A stretch of DNA of 36,670 nt from Bacteroidales bacterium (GCA_024398295.1 JAKSJL010000015.1:1-36670); one strand, 5' to 3'; shown: positions 23,577 through 33,415, counted from the first letter of the stretch. Program-made: numbers and translations. The notes: generated by a model from the letters alone, not told the origin.

Positions 23577-25367
23577 ATGAAAAAAGTATTTGTGACCTTG
23601 GCATTGGCATTGACTGCGGTGTCGGCGCTTGCCGGTGTCAGGAACATCCCGCAGGAGTGGATGACCCTCGCGGAGAAGACAGATTTCAGGAAGACCCCTA
23701 GATTTGACGAGACCATGGACTTCTTCCGTCGCCTCGCTGACAAATCCTCGATGGTGAGCTTCTCATCATTCGGCATGAGCCCGCAGGGGAGGGAGCTGAA
23801 CCTGGTCATTGTCGACAAGGATGGACTGACCACGCCCGAGCAGATCAGGGCCAAGGGGCGCGTGATCGTGCTCGTGCAGTCCTGCATCCACAGCGGTGAG
23901 CCAGATGGCAAGGATGCTTCCATGATCTGGCTGCGCGACATGATACTCTCTGGCAAGGACAAGGCGCTGCTAAGTGATGTGAGCTTCCTGATGATCCCCA
24001 TCTTCAATGTAGACGGTCACGAGGACTTCCGCGCCACAAACCGCATAAACCAGAACGGCCCGGATGAGCTGGGTACCAGGAACACAGCGCAGCTGCTGAA
24101 CCTGAACCGCGATTTCCTCAAGGCGGACTCGCCGGAGATGAAGGCGTGGCTCAGGCTGTACTCAGCCTGGGAGCCAGAGCTCTTCATCGATTGTCATGTG
24201 ACCAATGGTGCTGACTTCCAGTATGTCATGACCTACGACATAGAGAATCACGGCTCAGCGATGGCTGAGCCTCTGCACAGCTTCTCGAAGGAGGTCTTTG
24301 AGCGCGAACTGAACGAGAAGATGGCTGCGGCTGGGTTTCCGATGTTCCCTTACTGCGAGTATGAGCGCACCTATGCGCCTGAGCTCGGGGCCTCGCTCGA
24401 TGTGTTTGACCCGAGGTACTCCCAGAGCTATGCCGCATACAGGAATCGTCTCGGACTGCTTCTGGAAACACATATCTACAAGCCATATAAGTCCAGGGTG
24501 ATGGCGACGCTTGAGTCCATCCGCCAGTGCGCGTACATCCTGAAAGAGCATAAGAAAGAACTGCAGAAATCCATCGCTGAGGCTGACAAGGCTACGGCAA
24601 GTGACGCGTTCCGTGAGCAGCCTTTCCCATTGAAATATGAGATAGACAAGAGCATTGTCACATATGTCGATTACCTTGGCTGGCAGCGCGACACGGTGAA
24701 GAGCGACCTCTCCGGTGGCATGTGGGTGAAGCATAACTATGATAAGCCGTTCACCTATAATGTGCCGCTGTATCAGAGCCAGAAAGTGGCCTATGCGGTG
24801 CGCGTGCCGAAGGCCTACGTGCTGATGCCGCAGTATAGTTATCTGACGGAACTGCTTGATCTTCATGGCATCAGATATGAGGTGGCTGCGGAAGCGGCCG
24901 AGCTGGAGGTCGAGACGTACCGTTACACTGAGGGCAGGTTTTCGACTAGGCAGCGTGAGGGCCGCGTGCCGCTGGTAGCGTGCGCCTACACTACCCAGAC
25001 GGAGAGGCTCACATGCCCTAAGGGGAGCATCATCATCGACATGGCGCAGCCCAAGGCCAAGCTGGCCATCTATCTTTTCGAGCCGGATGCGCCAGGGTCA
25101 TTGACCTACTGGGGATTTTTCAATGCTCACGTCCAGTCTGACAATGAGTTCTGGGTGAACCCAGCATACATGGAGTTCAAGGGCAGGGAGATGCTTCAGG
25201 AAAACCCTGCGATCAAGGCTGAGTTCGATGCCAGGATGCAGGACCCTGAGTTCGCTGGAAGTCCTGATAAGATACTCGGTTTCTTCTATGCGATCTGCCG
25301 TAAGCAGTCGCACCAGGACAACGAACTGCACCCAGTATGGAGAGTGCTTAGAAACTCACGGCCGTAG
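23577..25367 (+). CDS. Exported M14 family zinc carboxypeptidase
   Basis: A 596-residue protein with a signal peptide (MKKVFVTLALAL, cleavage near SALAG). The zinc ligands are H105 and E108 in CIHSGEPDGKD and H207 in DCHVTNG, and E297 in LLLETHIY is the expected general base. The layout matches large M14 proteins of Bacteroidota, with a C-terminal half (from about residue 330) of beta-rich unknown function. Substrate is probably peptides or modified peptides in the periplasm. The translation start is ATG 23577; an in-frame TTG two codons upstream is unlikely. It follows the serine hydrolase by 18 bases and is probably in the same operon. Confidence 0.88.
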   Translation: MKKVFVTLALALTAVSALAGVRNIPQEWMTLAEKTDFRKTPRFDETMDFFRRLADKSSMVSFSSFGMSPQGRELNLVIVDKDGLTTPEQIRAKGRVIVLVQSCIHSGEPDGKDASMIWLRDMILSGKDKALLSDVSFLMIPIFNVDGHEDFRATNRINQNGPDELGTRNTAQLLNLNRDFLKADSPEMKAWLRLYSAWEPELFIDCHVTNGADFQYVMTYDIENHGSAMAEPLHSFSKEVFERELNEKMAAAGFPMFPYCEYERTYAPELGASLDVFDPRYSQSYAAYRNRLGLLLETHIYKPYKSRVMATLESIRQCAYILKEHKKELQKSIAEADKATASDAFREQPFPLKYEIDKSIVTYVDYLGWQRDTVKSDLSGGMWVKHNYDKPFTYNVPLYQSQKVAYAVRVPKAYVLMPQYSYLTELLDLHGIRYEVAAEAAELEVETYRYTEGRFSTRQREGRVPLVACAYTTQTERLTCPKGSIIIDMAQPKAKLAIYLFEPDAPGSLTYWGFFNAHVQSDNEFWVNPAYMEFKGREMLQENPAIKAEFDARMQDPEFAGSPDKILGFFYAICRKQSHQDNELHPVWRVLRNSRP

Positions 25368-25452
25368 ATCTGTTTAGCCTTGGGATGACCTTGCTGCGAA
25401 TGTCAGGAGAAAGAAATAGTGCCAAAACTCTTATAAATTGAAAGATTTAGCC

Positions 25453-25478
25453 TATATTTACATTCTAATTCAGAATGT
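25453..25478 (+). promoter_or_regulatory. -7 element and start-site palindrome of the Fe-S protein gene
   Basis: TATATTTA (25453-25460, one mismatch to TAnnTTTG) is followed at once by ACATTCT (25460-25466), AATTC and AGAATGT (25472-25478), a perfect 7-bp inverted repeat ending at the ATG. Position over the start point suits an operator or a 5' hairpin hiding the start codon. Nothing else notable is seen between 25368 and 25452. Confidence 0.5.
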
Positions 25479-27560
25479 ATGAAGTCTAAATCACTTATCA
25501 AAAGAAATTGGCAGAGGTATGCTCTACAGTGGGGCGTTCTCTTTCTTCTCGTTGTGTTTATGTCCGGGCTGGCGAACTTGCTCAGTTCGAAGTCGGAAGC
25601 TCCTGACCCGGAAGCTCTTTGCCCACTTGGTGGCATAGAGGCTCTCGCTACATACATTCAGAGAGGTTCGTTACCTTGCAGCATGTCCACCCTGGAGATC
25701 GTGATGGGAGTGGCTCTCGCTGCGGCAGTGATACTTTTCAGCAAGCTCTTCTGCGGGTATCTCTGTCCAGTCGGTACCATCGAGGATCTCATGATAAAGC
25801 TTCGCAGAAGGCTTAAGATCAAGGAACTCACCATAAAGTCAGGTTCTGTACTGGACAAGCTCCTTCGCGTCGTGAAGTATATCGTCCTGTTCTGGATATT
25901 CTATATGACCGTCAGTGACAGTGAGCTTTTCTGCAAGAACCTCGACCCATATTATGCGGTCGCTACAGGATTCAAGGGTGAGATCACCCTCTGGATGTCC
26001 ATAGTTACCGTTTCCATCGTACTGTTCTGCGGCCTCTTCATCAATATGTTCTGGTGCAAGTATATCTGTCCGCTTGGAGCTATCTCGAATACCTTCAAGT
26101 TCTGGGCGTGGGTACTTGGCCTCGGACTCGTGTGGTGGGTGGTCTCAATCATTGGCATAGACTTCCCATGGTGGCTGATCCTTGCGTCATTCTGCCTGGC
26201 AGGCTATCTGCTGGAAATCCTTTGCGGCAAGCCAAAGATGCAGATTGTGAATATCGTGAAGGATGGTGACGCATGCAATGGCTGTGGACTTTGTACAAAG
26301 AATTGTCCTTATCATATCGACCTGGCGACCATCAAGAATGGTAGACTGAATGCTGTGGACTGCACCCTGTGTGGAGAATGTGTGGCTTCATGTAATCAGA
26401 ATGCCCTGAATATCGGTGTGTGCAAGAAAAAGGACAGTGCGTTCCTTAAGTTTGTGCCTGCCATCATCACCGTAGTGCTGACAGTGGCAGCGTACTTCAT
26501 CGGTAGCTCATTCGAGATTCCTACCATCAGTGAGACGTGGAATCTGGAGCTTCTTGACGCTGAAGGCAATGTTATCAGCCGTAAGGACCCATCCCAGCTG
26601 GAGACACTCAGGCTTGAGGGCCTGCAGTCTGTGAAGTGCTATGGAAGCTCCATGGCGTTCAAGGCCAAGGCAGAGGGTATCCGCGGAGTCTATGGCGTGA
26701 AGACTTATGTCAAGAAGCATAATGTAGATGTGCTGTATGATCCAAACATGGTCACCCCGGAGCGTATTCAGGAGGAGGTATATGTACCTGCTAAGTTCAG
26801 GGTTACAGCTCCTGACCCTACTGTATATGACAGTCTCAAGGTCGTTACCATACGCACTGAGAAGATGTACGATAATACCGATATATATATGCTCGGCCTT
26901 CAGTTCGGACTCTCAGGAAAGAAGATCTATGGCCTGGAGAGCGAGTTCGCATGTCCTCTTATCGTGCATGTCATGATGGCTCCTGACGAGACCGTCACCG
27001 AGGAGGAATTCAAGGAACTTGTGAACAAGAAGGTGCTCAGGATGCCTCTGCATGGCGGTACCAAGTTCAAGGAAACGCCTGTGGATTACGAGTTTGTGCG
27101 ACTCGAGCCAGGTGAGTCCAGGAAGAATACGATAGAGTTCCTCGAAGAGATGTTCGAGGAGTTCGAGGCTCCTTGCTTCGGCCTTTACAATGATGCCGAG
27201 GGTAAGGAATTCATAGAGAAGCGCGCTGATCACTATAAGGATGCTCAGCAGTATGTCTACGAGATAGTGAATACTGAGTATGACAAGCCTATCGTGAAAA
27301 TGATGATGCCGTTCCTGTCAAATCACCTCTCTCGCCATGAGGGCGTGATCAGTGTGGGACTTCATCTGAACTGTGACTACAAGCCAGCCATCATGATACG
27401 CTTCGCCAAGCCAATGACTGCTGAGGAGATCTGGAAGCTCATTACGCTTGAGACATGGACCATCACATACTCGGAAGAAGATGTACGTGATGAACCTGCC
27501 AAGCTTCTTTTTGAGAAGCCTGGCGAGGTCTATGAGGTGGATCCAAGTATGCTGAACTAG
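25479..27560 (+). CDS. Membrane 4Fe-4S protein (NapH/NosR-type) with HMA-like repeats
   Basis: A 693-residue membrane protein. About six membrane segments lie between residues 14 and 345. Two CX3CP motifs (C92/C96 and C193/C197) are as in the NapH/NosR/CcoG polyferredoxin group, and two 4Fe-4S clusters are bound by C266-C269-C272-C276 and C295-C298-C301-C305. The last 320 residues are not typical of NapH. I see three weakly similar stretches (about 377-437, 454-521, 604-660) with the beta-alpha-beta-beta-alpha-beta order of HMA domains, including EGIRGVYGVK and DPNMVTPERI, but without the CxxC metal site. An electron-transfer role at the inner membrane is likely; partner and substrate are unknown. 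It converges on the TonB-receptor operon, sharing a CTAG stop. Confidence 0.82.
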   Translation: MKSKSLIKRNWQRYALQWGVLFLLVVFMSGLANLLSSKSEAPDPEALCPLGGIEALATYIQRGSLPCSMSTLEIVMGVALAAAVILFSKLFCGYLCPVGTIEDLMIKLRRRLKIKELTIKSGSVLDKLLRVVKYIVLFWIFYMTVSDSELFCKNLDPYYAVATGFKGEITLWMSIVTVSIVLFCGLFINMFWCKYICPLGAISNTFKFWAWVLGLGLVWWVVSIIGIDFPWWLILASFCLAGYLLEILCGKPKMQIVNIVKDGDACNGCGLCTKNCPYHIDLATIKNGRLNAVDCTLCGECVASCNQNALNIGVCKKKDSAFLKFVPAIITVVLTVAAYFIGSSFEIPTISETWNLELLDAEGNVISRKDPSQLETLRLEGLQSVKCYGSSMAFKAKAEGIRGVYGVKTYVKKHNVDVLYDPNMVTPERIQEEVYVPAKFRVTAPDPTVYDSLKVVTIRTEKMYDNTDIYMLGLQFGLSGKKIYGLESEFACPLIVHVMMAPDETVTEEEFKELVNKKVLRMPLHGGTKFKETPVDYEFVRLEPGESRKNTIEFLEEMFEEFEAPCFGLYNDAEGKEFIEKRADHYKDAQQYVYEIVNTEYDKPIVKMMMPFLSNHLSRHEGVISVGLHLNCDYKPAIMIRFAKPMTAEEIWKLITLETWTITYSEEDVRDEPAKLLFEKPGEVYEVDPSMLN

Positions 27561-29155
27561 AAATTGCAGCCGATAGAAATGGTTGTCGCATTTCTGAAAC
27601 GGCCATCGAGATATTCGGGTTTCTTCAAGAGAGACCCGAATTTTTCTTTAACCCCGATAAAGACTGAGAGGTCTTTGCGTATGGTGCGAGTATAGGTGAA
27701 AGAGAGACCGGAGGCAGCAGCTGCCGCCGTGCGGAACTCCCAGGATGCATCGAGGTATTCCTGGGCGGTGCGTGGCGCCGGACCGTAGATGTCCACGAGG
27801 ACATTGTCACTCGCCTTGTCGCCCCTGCCGGCCTTGAATAATGCATCAACGCCTACCTCAAAGATGTTTTTCCTGTAGACTGTGGCGTGGGTCGCGCTGA
27901 GCGCAGCGCTGGCGATGTCTGCTCTCTGGTGGCGTGTGTAAGGGTAGTAGTACGCCTCCACGTCGTCACGCGTCAGGCTCAAGTCGGCAGCGAAGCGCCA
28001 TGATGGGCGGAAGCGGCTGCCTCCGATGAGCGCCTCGTACCCTAGGCTTCCCGCCATGATGGCGCGCGCCTGGGTCTGTGCATCGCCATAATACTCCACC
28101 TCGAGGTTCTCGCCTGGGTTGCTGAGCACGCTGAACGAGTTCAGGTAGTTCTCGGTGGTGGCCGACTCCATGACAAAGAAAATGTGGTGTTCGGCCGTCT
28201 CGCGCACAGTGACTACTCCCTTGTAGGCGAACTCATTGCCATGGTTATGCGAGAAAAGGATCTCGCTGGATGCCTTGTCGCCATATGAGCCGGCGCGTCG
28301 AGTGTACGCGAACTCATTGAAGAATGAGTGACCTTCTTCGGGGTCGCCGAGCTCGATCTGGATGGCGCCGCCGAAATAGTTGTTGAGGACTGGGCGCTCG
28401 GTGCTGCTGGAGATGAAGTAGTTGTCAGAGCCCAGCACCTCCACCTTTCCCAGCGATGCGCCGTAGTCCACGAAATAGAAATAATTCTGCCCTGTGACGC
28501 CGTAGATGCGGGATGAGATGGACTCCACGCTTCTTCTATATCTGATGTCTGCGCCTATGGCAATGCTCTCGGAGAAGCGGTTCATGATGCCCATGGACAG
28601 TCCCAGCTCCATCCATCGATTCAGGTTTCTTGGGTCTTTGCGCTTGGAGTAGTTGCCTGACTGGTAATGCCCCGAAACGCCGAGCGAGAAGGCATCATTC
28701 AACCTGTATGACATCCCTCCATCGAGGGTGTAGAGTTCCTTGGTCTTTGTGCCAATGTTCTCGTCAGGGTATTCATAGAAGTTGATGGAGTTCTCGTCAG
28801 GATTCATCAGCACAGGGCCTCCCATGCTCTTTCCTTGGAAGTAACTGTAGCTCATATCGCCGTAGAATGACACCTTTTCTGACACCTTGGTGTATGTCTG
28901 GGTCTTTACGCCGCCTTCCATGGCGTCCGGTGACTCTGAAGGGTCCTTGTACCCGCCGTCTGCCTTCTGGACATCTATCTGGGCGTTTACAGCCTTCAGG
29001 ACGGGGAGATTGTACAGTCCCGCTCTGTTCTGGCATGTGAGCCATGGAGAGGTGCTCTGGACTACACCGAAATCATACGCTGCTGGTTTCTGTGCGAATG
29101 AACGTATCGGCGACAGAAGTAAGAGCGCCGCCATTATATACAATACTTTTCTCAT
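27557..29155 (-). CDS. DUF6850-type outer-membrane beta-barrel protein
   Basis: A 532-residue protein with a signal peptide (cleavage near SFAQ-K at residue 22) and many alternating hydrophobic beta strands ending in an aromatic residue (SIGCNF, terminal Phe), the sign of BAM-inserted barrels. It resembles the DUF6850 family. ATG 29155 overlaps the stop of the DUF4876 gene by four bases (ATGA), so it is translationally coupled as the last gene of a four-gene operon beginning at 34561. Function is unknown; a channel or assembly partner for the adjacent receptor is an inference. The gene end overlaps the convergent Fe-S gene by four bases. Confidence 0.75.
   Translation of the reverse strand: MRKVLYIMAALLLLSPIRSFAQKPAAYDFGVVQSTSPWLTCQNRAGLYNLPVLKAVNAQIDVQKADGGYKDPSESPDAMEGGVKTQTYTKVSEKVSFYGDMSYSYFQGKSMGGPVLMNPDENSINFYEYPDENIGTKTKELYTLDGGMSYRLNDAFSLGVSGHYQSGNYSKRKDPRNLNRWMELGLSMGIMNRFSESIAIGADIRYRRSVESISSRIYGVTGQNYFYFVDYGASLGKVEVLGSDNYFISSSTERPVLNNYFGGAIQIELGDPEEGHSFFNEFAYTRRAGSYGDKASSEILFSHNHGNEFAYKGVVTVRETAEHHIFFVMESATTENYLNSFSVLSNPGENLEVEYYGDAQTQARAIMAGSLGYEALIGGSRFRPSWRFAADLSLTRDDVEAYYYPYTRHQRADIASAALSATHATVYRKNIFEVGVDALFKAGRGDKASDNVLVDIYGPAPRTAQEYLDASWEFRTAAAAASGLSFTYTRTIRKDLSVFIGVKEKFGSLLKKPEYLDGRFRNATTISIGCNF
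27613..27645 (+). terminator. Terminator of the Fe-S gene inside the opposing barrel gene
   Basis: ATTCGGGT (27613-27620) pairs with ACCCGAAT (27634-27641), the stem extended by TCT/AGA after one mismatch, followed by five T residues (27641-27645) on the plus strand. It lies 53 bases past the Fe-S stop, wholly within the coding sequence of the minus-strand barrel gene. Confidence 0.6.
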
Positions 29156-30447
29156 TTCTTGATAGAAGCCACCTTGCGGAGGTGAAAGTCCTTGGAGGAG
29201 TTGTTTGTGTCTTGGTAGATGATATGTGCGCCATTGGACATGGAAGCCTCGGCGTCTATGCCAGATGGGTCTGTGGAGCCACTTTCGAGATCTGAAGTGC
29301 CTCCTGCATAGTTGTATACGAGCTTGCCGGCATTCTCCTTCAGAGCTTCGGTGGCCTTCTTGTCTACATTACGATAGACTGAGTGACCATTGCGCTCTAT
29401 GGAGACTACATATCCAGCGTCAACTGACGAAGCCAGTCGCTTGTGGCTTGCTGAAATGTCCTTGGAATCAAATACTTCCACGCCATCAAGTACCCACTCG
29501 ATATTTACCTTGGCGCAGTTCTGGGTGCCTTTTCCGTCTGGGTCTTCAATGTTCGCCATGTTCTTTACGAACTCTTCCGGACTCACGTCCTCGCTCTGGA
29601 AAATGAAGAAGCATGGGGACTTGAAGCTGATACCCCAGGAGTCAGCTTCTGCCGCATACGAGAGGGTTCTCATATAGTGGCTCTTGTCGATGCCAGAGTA
29701 AGGGGAGAAGTAGTATCTCGTGTTTCCAAATACCTCAGGGTCGTACATGACGTAGTCTGCCGTGGAGAGGTCTACGGAGTTTGGAATCTCCACGGTATGG
29801 TCAATGGCTGTGTAGATCGAGACTACTATCTGTGAGAACGGAGCCATGGTCACGTCCTGCTGGAACCACCAGACGGCGGACAGGGCAGGGACATATCCGA
29901 GCTCGTCGATGCCTCTCTTCTGGTATGGGTTTGAACTGTCAGCCTTCGATGGGCAGCCCTGTGCAATGGCGAAATTGTGCAGGGTGAAGTCTTCGGAAGA
30001 ATTGTTATAGAGTATCATGTACGCTGCCGACGAATAGAGCTTGCCCACAGGGTCCAGGCAGCGGGAAAAGTAGATTTCCTTTATGATGATGGGGTTTGTC
30101 CTCACGAAATTCAGGTTCATCAGGCATGAGTTCTCCTTGCCACGGAACACCTTGATCATGGAGATGGTGCCGTTGAAGTCGCCCTGGTCCTTCGCAAAGG
30201 CGCAGGTGGCGTCGTACACGCCTGGCATCACAGAGAAGGTGGCGGAGCCATCCGCATCGGTGGTGGCGTGATACTCAAATGATGAGGACAGCGCCCTCAG
30301 GGTGATCTCTATGCCACTCTCGGCGTATGAGGCGCCATCGTTTACCAATGCTACCGTGAGCTCACACGTCTGCATGCCTGTCTTTGTGCAGGCAATGCTG
30401 ACCAGGGCAGTGAGCGCCATGACGAATATTTGTGATCTGAACTTCAT
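29152..30447 (-). CDS. DUF4876 lipoprotein
   Basis: A 431-residue lipoprotein with lipobox VSIAC (C20). Residues 25-105 look like a carboxypeptidase-regulatory or prealbumin-like beta sandwich (ITLRALSSS, TTDADGSATFSVMPGVYDA); the rest fits DUF4876, with IIKEIYFSRCLDP, MILYNNSSEDFTLHN and an ALSAVWWFQ segment. The IYFS/YNNSS pattern recalls lamin-tail-like sandwich domains (inference). It lies 3 bases after the TonB-dependent receptor and overlaps the DUF6850 gene by four bases. Such partners are commonly surface-exposed ligand-binding lipoproteins; here the ligand is not known. Confidence 0.8.
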   Translation of the reverse strand: MKFRSQIFVMALTALVSIACTKTGMQTCELTVALVNDGASYAESGIEITLRALSSSFEYHATTDADGSATFSVMPGVYDATCAFAKDQGDFNGTISMIKVFRGKENSCLMNLNFVRTNPIIIKEIYFSRCLDPVGKLYSSAAYMILYNNSSEDFTLHNFAIAQGCPSKADSSNPYQKRGIDELGYVPALSAVWWFQQDVTMAPFSQIVVSIYTAIDHTVEIPNSVDLSTADYVMYDPEVFGNTRYYFSPYSGIDKSHYMRTLSYAAEADSWGISFKSPCFFIFQSEDVSPEEFVKNMANIEDPDGKGTQNCAKVNIEWVLDGVEVFDSKDISASHKRLASSVDAGYVVSIERNGHSVYRNVDKKATEALKENAGKLVYNYAGGTSDLESGSTDPSGIDAEASMSNGAHIIYQDTNNSSKDFHLRKVASIKK

Positions 30448-30450
30448 CTT

Positions 30451-33414
30451 CTAGAATTTCAATCTTAGGGACAGTCCATAGTAGAACGATGGGACATATC
30501 CTGTGATAGACGAGTACTGCTGGGTCTTCGTCGAGTATACCTGACCTGTGTTTCGGAAGAAATTGTTTGCATAGAAGGAGATGGAGGCCAGGTCTCCGAT
30601 CTCTTTGGTGACGCTGAAATTTGCTGAGAAATATGGCGTTATATACTCGTCGCAGAAGGTATAGTTGACATTTGTCTTCTTGACAAGCTTGCAAAGATTT
30701 GTGTAGAGGTCGGGGTCATTGGCCTTCGCCCAGATGAGCTTGTTCATGAAGGCTGTCTGTGTGGTAGGGTCATCAAGCTCCGTGTAGTAGAGTGGATAGG
30801 TGACAGCCATGCGTCTTTCTCCATCAAACTCGGCGCTGGCGCCAGGGAGGTAGTCGGAGATGTCGTCTATCCCGTACGTCCTGCTGCCTCCATCCAGGCC
30901 CTCGCTACGGGCCTTTGAGTAGGTCATCAGCGTGCTTTCCAGCTTAAGGGACATGATCATACGCACAGCGGGGATGTGTGTGGTGATGGTCACGTTGTTA
31001 CGCAGGCTCTTGCTTGTCATGCCATTGGCATTGCCGAAGCCGCCCACATAATAGCCCACGTAGCGATATGGATTTCTGTCCGTCATCGTGACGTCTGTCG
31101 GGCTGTACTGTGCCATGATGGTGCTCAGGGCGTTGTATGAGTAGTACGCACCATCCATCCTGACGGTCGTGCGGAGGCTCTTTATCCTCGGGAAGTCCAC
31201 CACCCATTCCAGTCCCAGTCGTTCGATAGGGGACTCTGCATTTACGGCCACGCTACGGCCGTAGAGGGCTTCCTTCTCCTTGTATGGCAATGCCTGGGAC
31301 TCGTATCCATTGCCCGAAACGGTGACCACGCCGGTGGCATTGTCGATACGGTAGACGCGCTCGTTCACGGGTATGGTCACGCCGGCAAGGCTGCTCTGGT
31401 CCGTGTATTTATACGCGTATGAATAGTAGTGACTCTGGATCTCGTACGCTCTGAGCGTCTTGTTGTCAAACACCGCAAGTGAAAAGCGTGTGCCGGCGAG
31501 GTCGAACTCGATACCGAGCTCGGCAGAATGATTCCTCTGCCAGACGAGGGCTGAGTTATATTCCATGCCGGTCGGGATGGTGAAGTATCCCGTCGCGGCG
31601 GAGATGTCGTCGCCGGAGTCTGGATTGAAGACATTTATGTCAATGTATCCGGGCTGCGGGTAGAGGATCTCGAATGAAGGCTGCTTCACTGCTACACCCC
31701 AGCCTCCACGAATCGACAGCGCTCTTAGGAAGTCCTCTTCGTGCCCCTGCTGGGAGCGGATGGTGTATTTGGCGTTGAAGCGAGGGGAGAGGCTGTTCGT
31801 TACCCCATAAGCAGATCCTGCGATGATGGTCATGTCGGAGCGCAGTCCTCCTACAAGGTTGAGGTTTGTGCTTCCGATAGGGATGCCAATGTTTTCCTCT
31901 GCAAACATTGCCACATTATGCATTGTAGGCACCTTGCTGAAGTCGTATGGCCTGTATGACACGGAAGTGGCGTAATCCTCAGAATAGCGCCCGACACCGA
32001 GATTCTTGTCCCCACTATAGTCTACGCCAGCCTTGACCTTGCTGCTGACGCTGCCTAGGCGAGTCGTCCAGTTTGCCTTGAGCGCAAGCTTCCACGAGAG
32101 GGGCTTGTCGTCAAGGCACATGACATTGTAACGCGACTCCTTAGGAATGAGTATGACGGCGGCGCTTGGGTCGATTTCGTAAGGAATGGCCAGGTTATAG
32201 CCTTCTTCCACTCCGTGCAGCGCCGCCTGGCTGAAGCCTCCCTGTATGTAGCTCTTTGTCCTGTTTAGACGGTCACTGTAGTTTATTGATCCGTCAAACT
32301 GGAGGTTTGTGATCCATCTTTTGCTGAGGAGCCAGTTTGCGGAAATGTTTCCGCGCAGAGCATTGTCCCGCTCCTTGGTGAACACATTGGCCAGAAGGTC
32401 TGGATCTGACTCCGAATCCATGCCTCCCAGGTTACCTGTGACGCCTACGGACACTCGTAGAGGCATACGCTCCATGGCTTTCTTGTTGAAGAAGTTTGAC
32501 CATGTGAGTGAGGCCTGGCGTCTCGTGTATGATGTGTAAGGTGAACGCGGGTCGCTGTAGGCATTTGTGTACTCTACATTTGCGTTCAATGTGCCTAGTG
32601 AAGGCCTGCTGCCTTTTCGCTCCAGGTCGAAGCCCTTGCTAAGTGAAATCTGCTTGGTGTTTGGGTTCGAGGTCATGGTGACCATATAAGGCGACTTTCC
32701 CTTTTTCGTGTGCACCCTGACGATTCCGGAACCTACGTCTCCGTACTCGACGGAGGGGATTCCCGAGATCACCTCTACAGACTCTACGTTGCTTGAGGCT
32801 ATGTTGTTTGTGGAGACTCCCTTGGTGCCAGAGAAACTGGCATTGTTTGATAGACGCACTCCATCCACTTCCACGGCGGTTCCGAAAGATGCGTTTCCTG
32901 ACTCTCCAGAGCCTCCGGAGCGGATGCTGAAGCGCTGCTCTGATGTGAGGTTGTTGTTTGATGTGACTCCTCCAGGAAGAAGGCTTGAGATGTCTGTCAC
33001 ATTCAGCACTTGAACATGATTCAGGGCAGTCTTGTCTATCATCCTTGAGGTCGCGGCACTGCTTTCATTTTCCTTGGCGGTGACGACCACGGTCTCAAGC
33101 GTGAGGTTGTCCAGGCGCATCATCAGGTTCAGGTCCTTGATGCTCTTCGTCAGATCAACCTGCTGCTCAAGGTCTACGTACCCCAGGCATGATGCCTTGA
33201 CTGTGTGCTTTCCTGAAGGGATGTTGCTGATGCTGAATTTTCCATTTGCGTCTGCGACTGCCCACTGCTCCGTCTCAGGAAGCAGGACTGTCGCAAACTC
33301 AATGGGCTTCCCGGTAGTGGCATCAGTGACCACTCCGGACAATGAAATGCCCTGTGCCTGAAGCCAGACACAGGACACTAATGATATAAGCAGCGTAAGC
33401 GCTTTTCGGATCAT
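30451..33414 (-). CDS. TonB-dependent outer-membrane receptor
   Basis: A 987-residue receptor. The signal peptide ends near WLQAQ-G; residues 23-105 are a carboxypeptidase-regulatory-like domain (LSGVVTDATTGKPIEFATVLL), then a plug (LETVVVTAKE, FSIRSGGSGESG, VEVISGIPSVEYGDVGSGIV) and a long barrel ending YGLSLRLKF with the C-terminal aromatic. TonB-dependent receptors import metals, siderophores, cobalamin or glycans using the proton motive force. It is not a SusC, since there is no SusD next door and the plug lacks the SusC signature as far as I can see. It begins one base after the lipoprotein gene stop and is followed by DUF4876. Confidence 0.92.
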   Translation of the reverse strand: MIRKALTLLISLVSCVWLQAQGISLSGVVTDATTGKPIEFATVLLPETEQWAVADANGKFSISNIPSGKHTVKASCLGYVDLEQQVDLTKSIKDLNLMMRLDNLTLETVVVTAKENESSAATSRMIDKTALNHVQVLNVTDISSLLPGGVTSNNNLTSEQRFSIRSGGSGESGNASFGTAVEVDGVRLSNNASFSGTKGVSTNNIASSNVESVEVISGIPSVEYGDVGSGIVRVHTKKGKSPYMVTMTSNPNTKQISLSKGFDLERKGSRPSLGTLNANVEYTNAYSDPRSPYTSYTRRQASLTWSNFFNKKAMERMPLRVSVGVTGNLGGMDSESDPDLLANVFTKERDNALRGNISANWLLSKRWITNLQFDGSINYSDRLNRTKSYIQGGFSQAALHGVEEGYNLAIPYEIDPSAAVILIPKESRYNVMCLDDKPLSWKLALKANWTTRLGSVSSKVKAGVDYSGDKNLGVGRYSEDYATSVSYRPYDFSKVPTMHNVAMFAEENIGIPIGSTNLNLVGGLRSDMTIIAGSAYGVTNSLSPRFNAKYTIRSQQGHEEDFLRALSIRGGWGVAVKQPSFEILYPQPGYIDINVFNPDSGDDISAATGYFTIPTGMEYNSALVWQRNHSAELGIEFDLAGTRFSLAVFDNKTLRAYEIQSHYYSYAYKYTDQSSLAGVTIPVNERVYRIDNATGVVTVSGNGYESQALPYKEKEALYGRSVAVNAESPIERLGLEWVVDFPRIKSLRTTVRMDGAYYSYNALSTIMAQYSPTDVTMTDRNPYRYVGYYVGGFGNANGMTSKSLRNNVTITTHIPAVRMIMSLKLESTLMTYSKARSEGLDGGSRTYGIDDISDYLPGASAEFDGERRMAVTYPLYYTELDDPTTQTAFMNKLIWAKANDPDLYTNLCKLVKKTNVNYTFCDEYITPYFSANFSVTKEIGDLASISFYANNFFRNTGQVYSTKTQQYSSITGYVPSFYYGLSLRLKF

Positions 33415-33415
33415 C

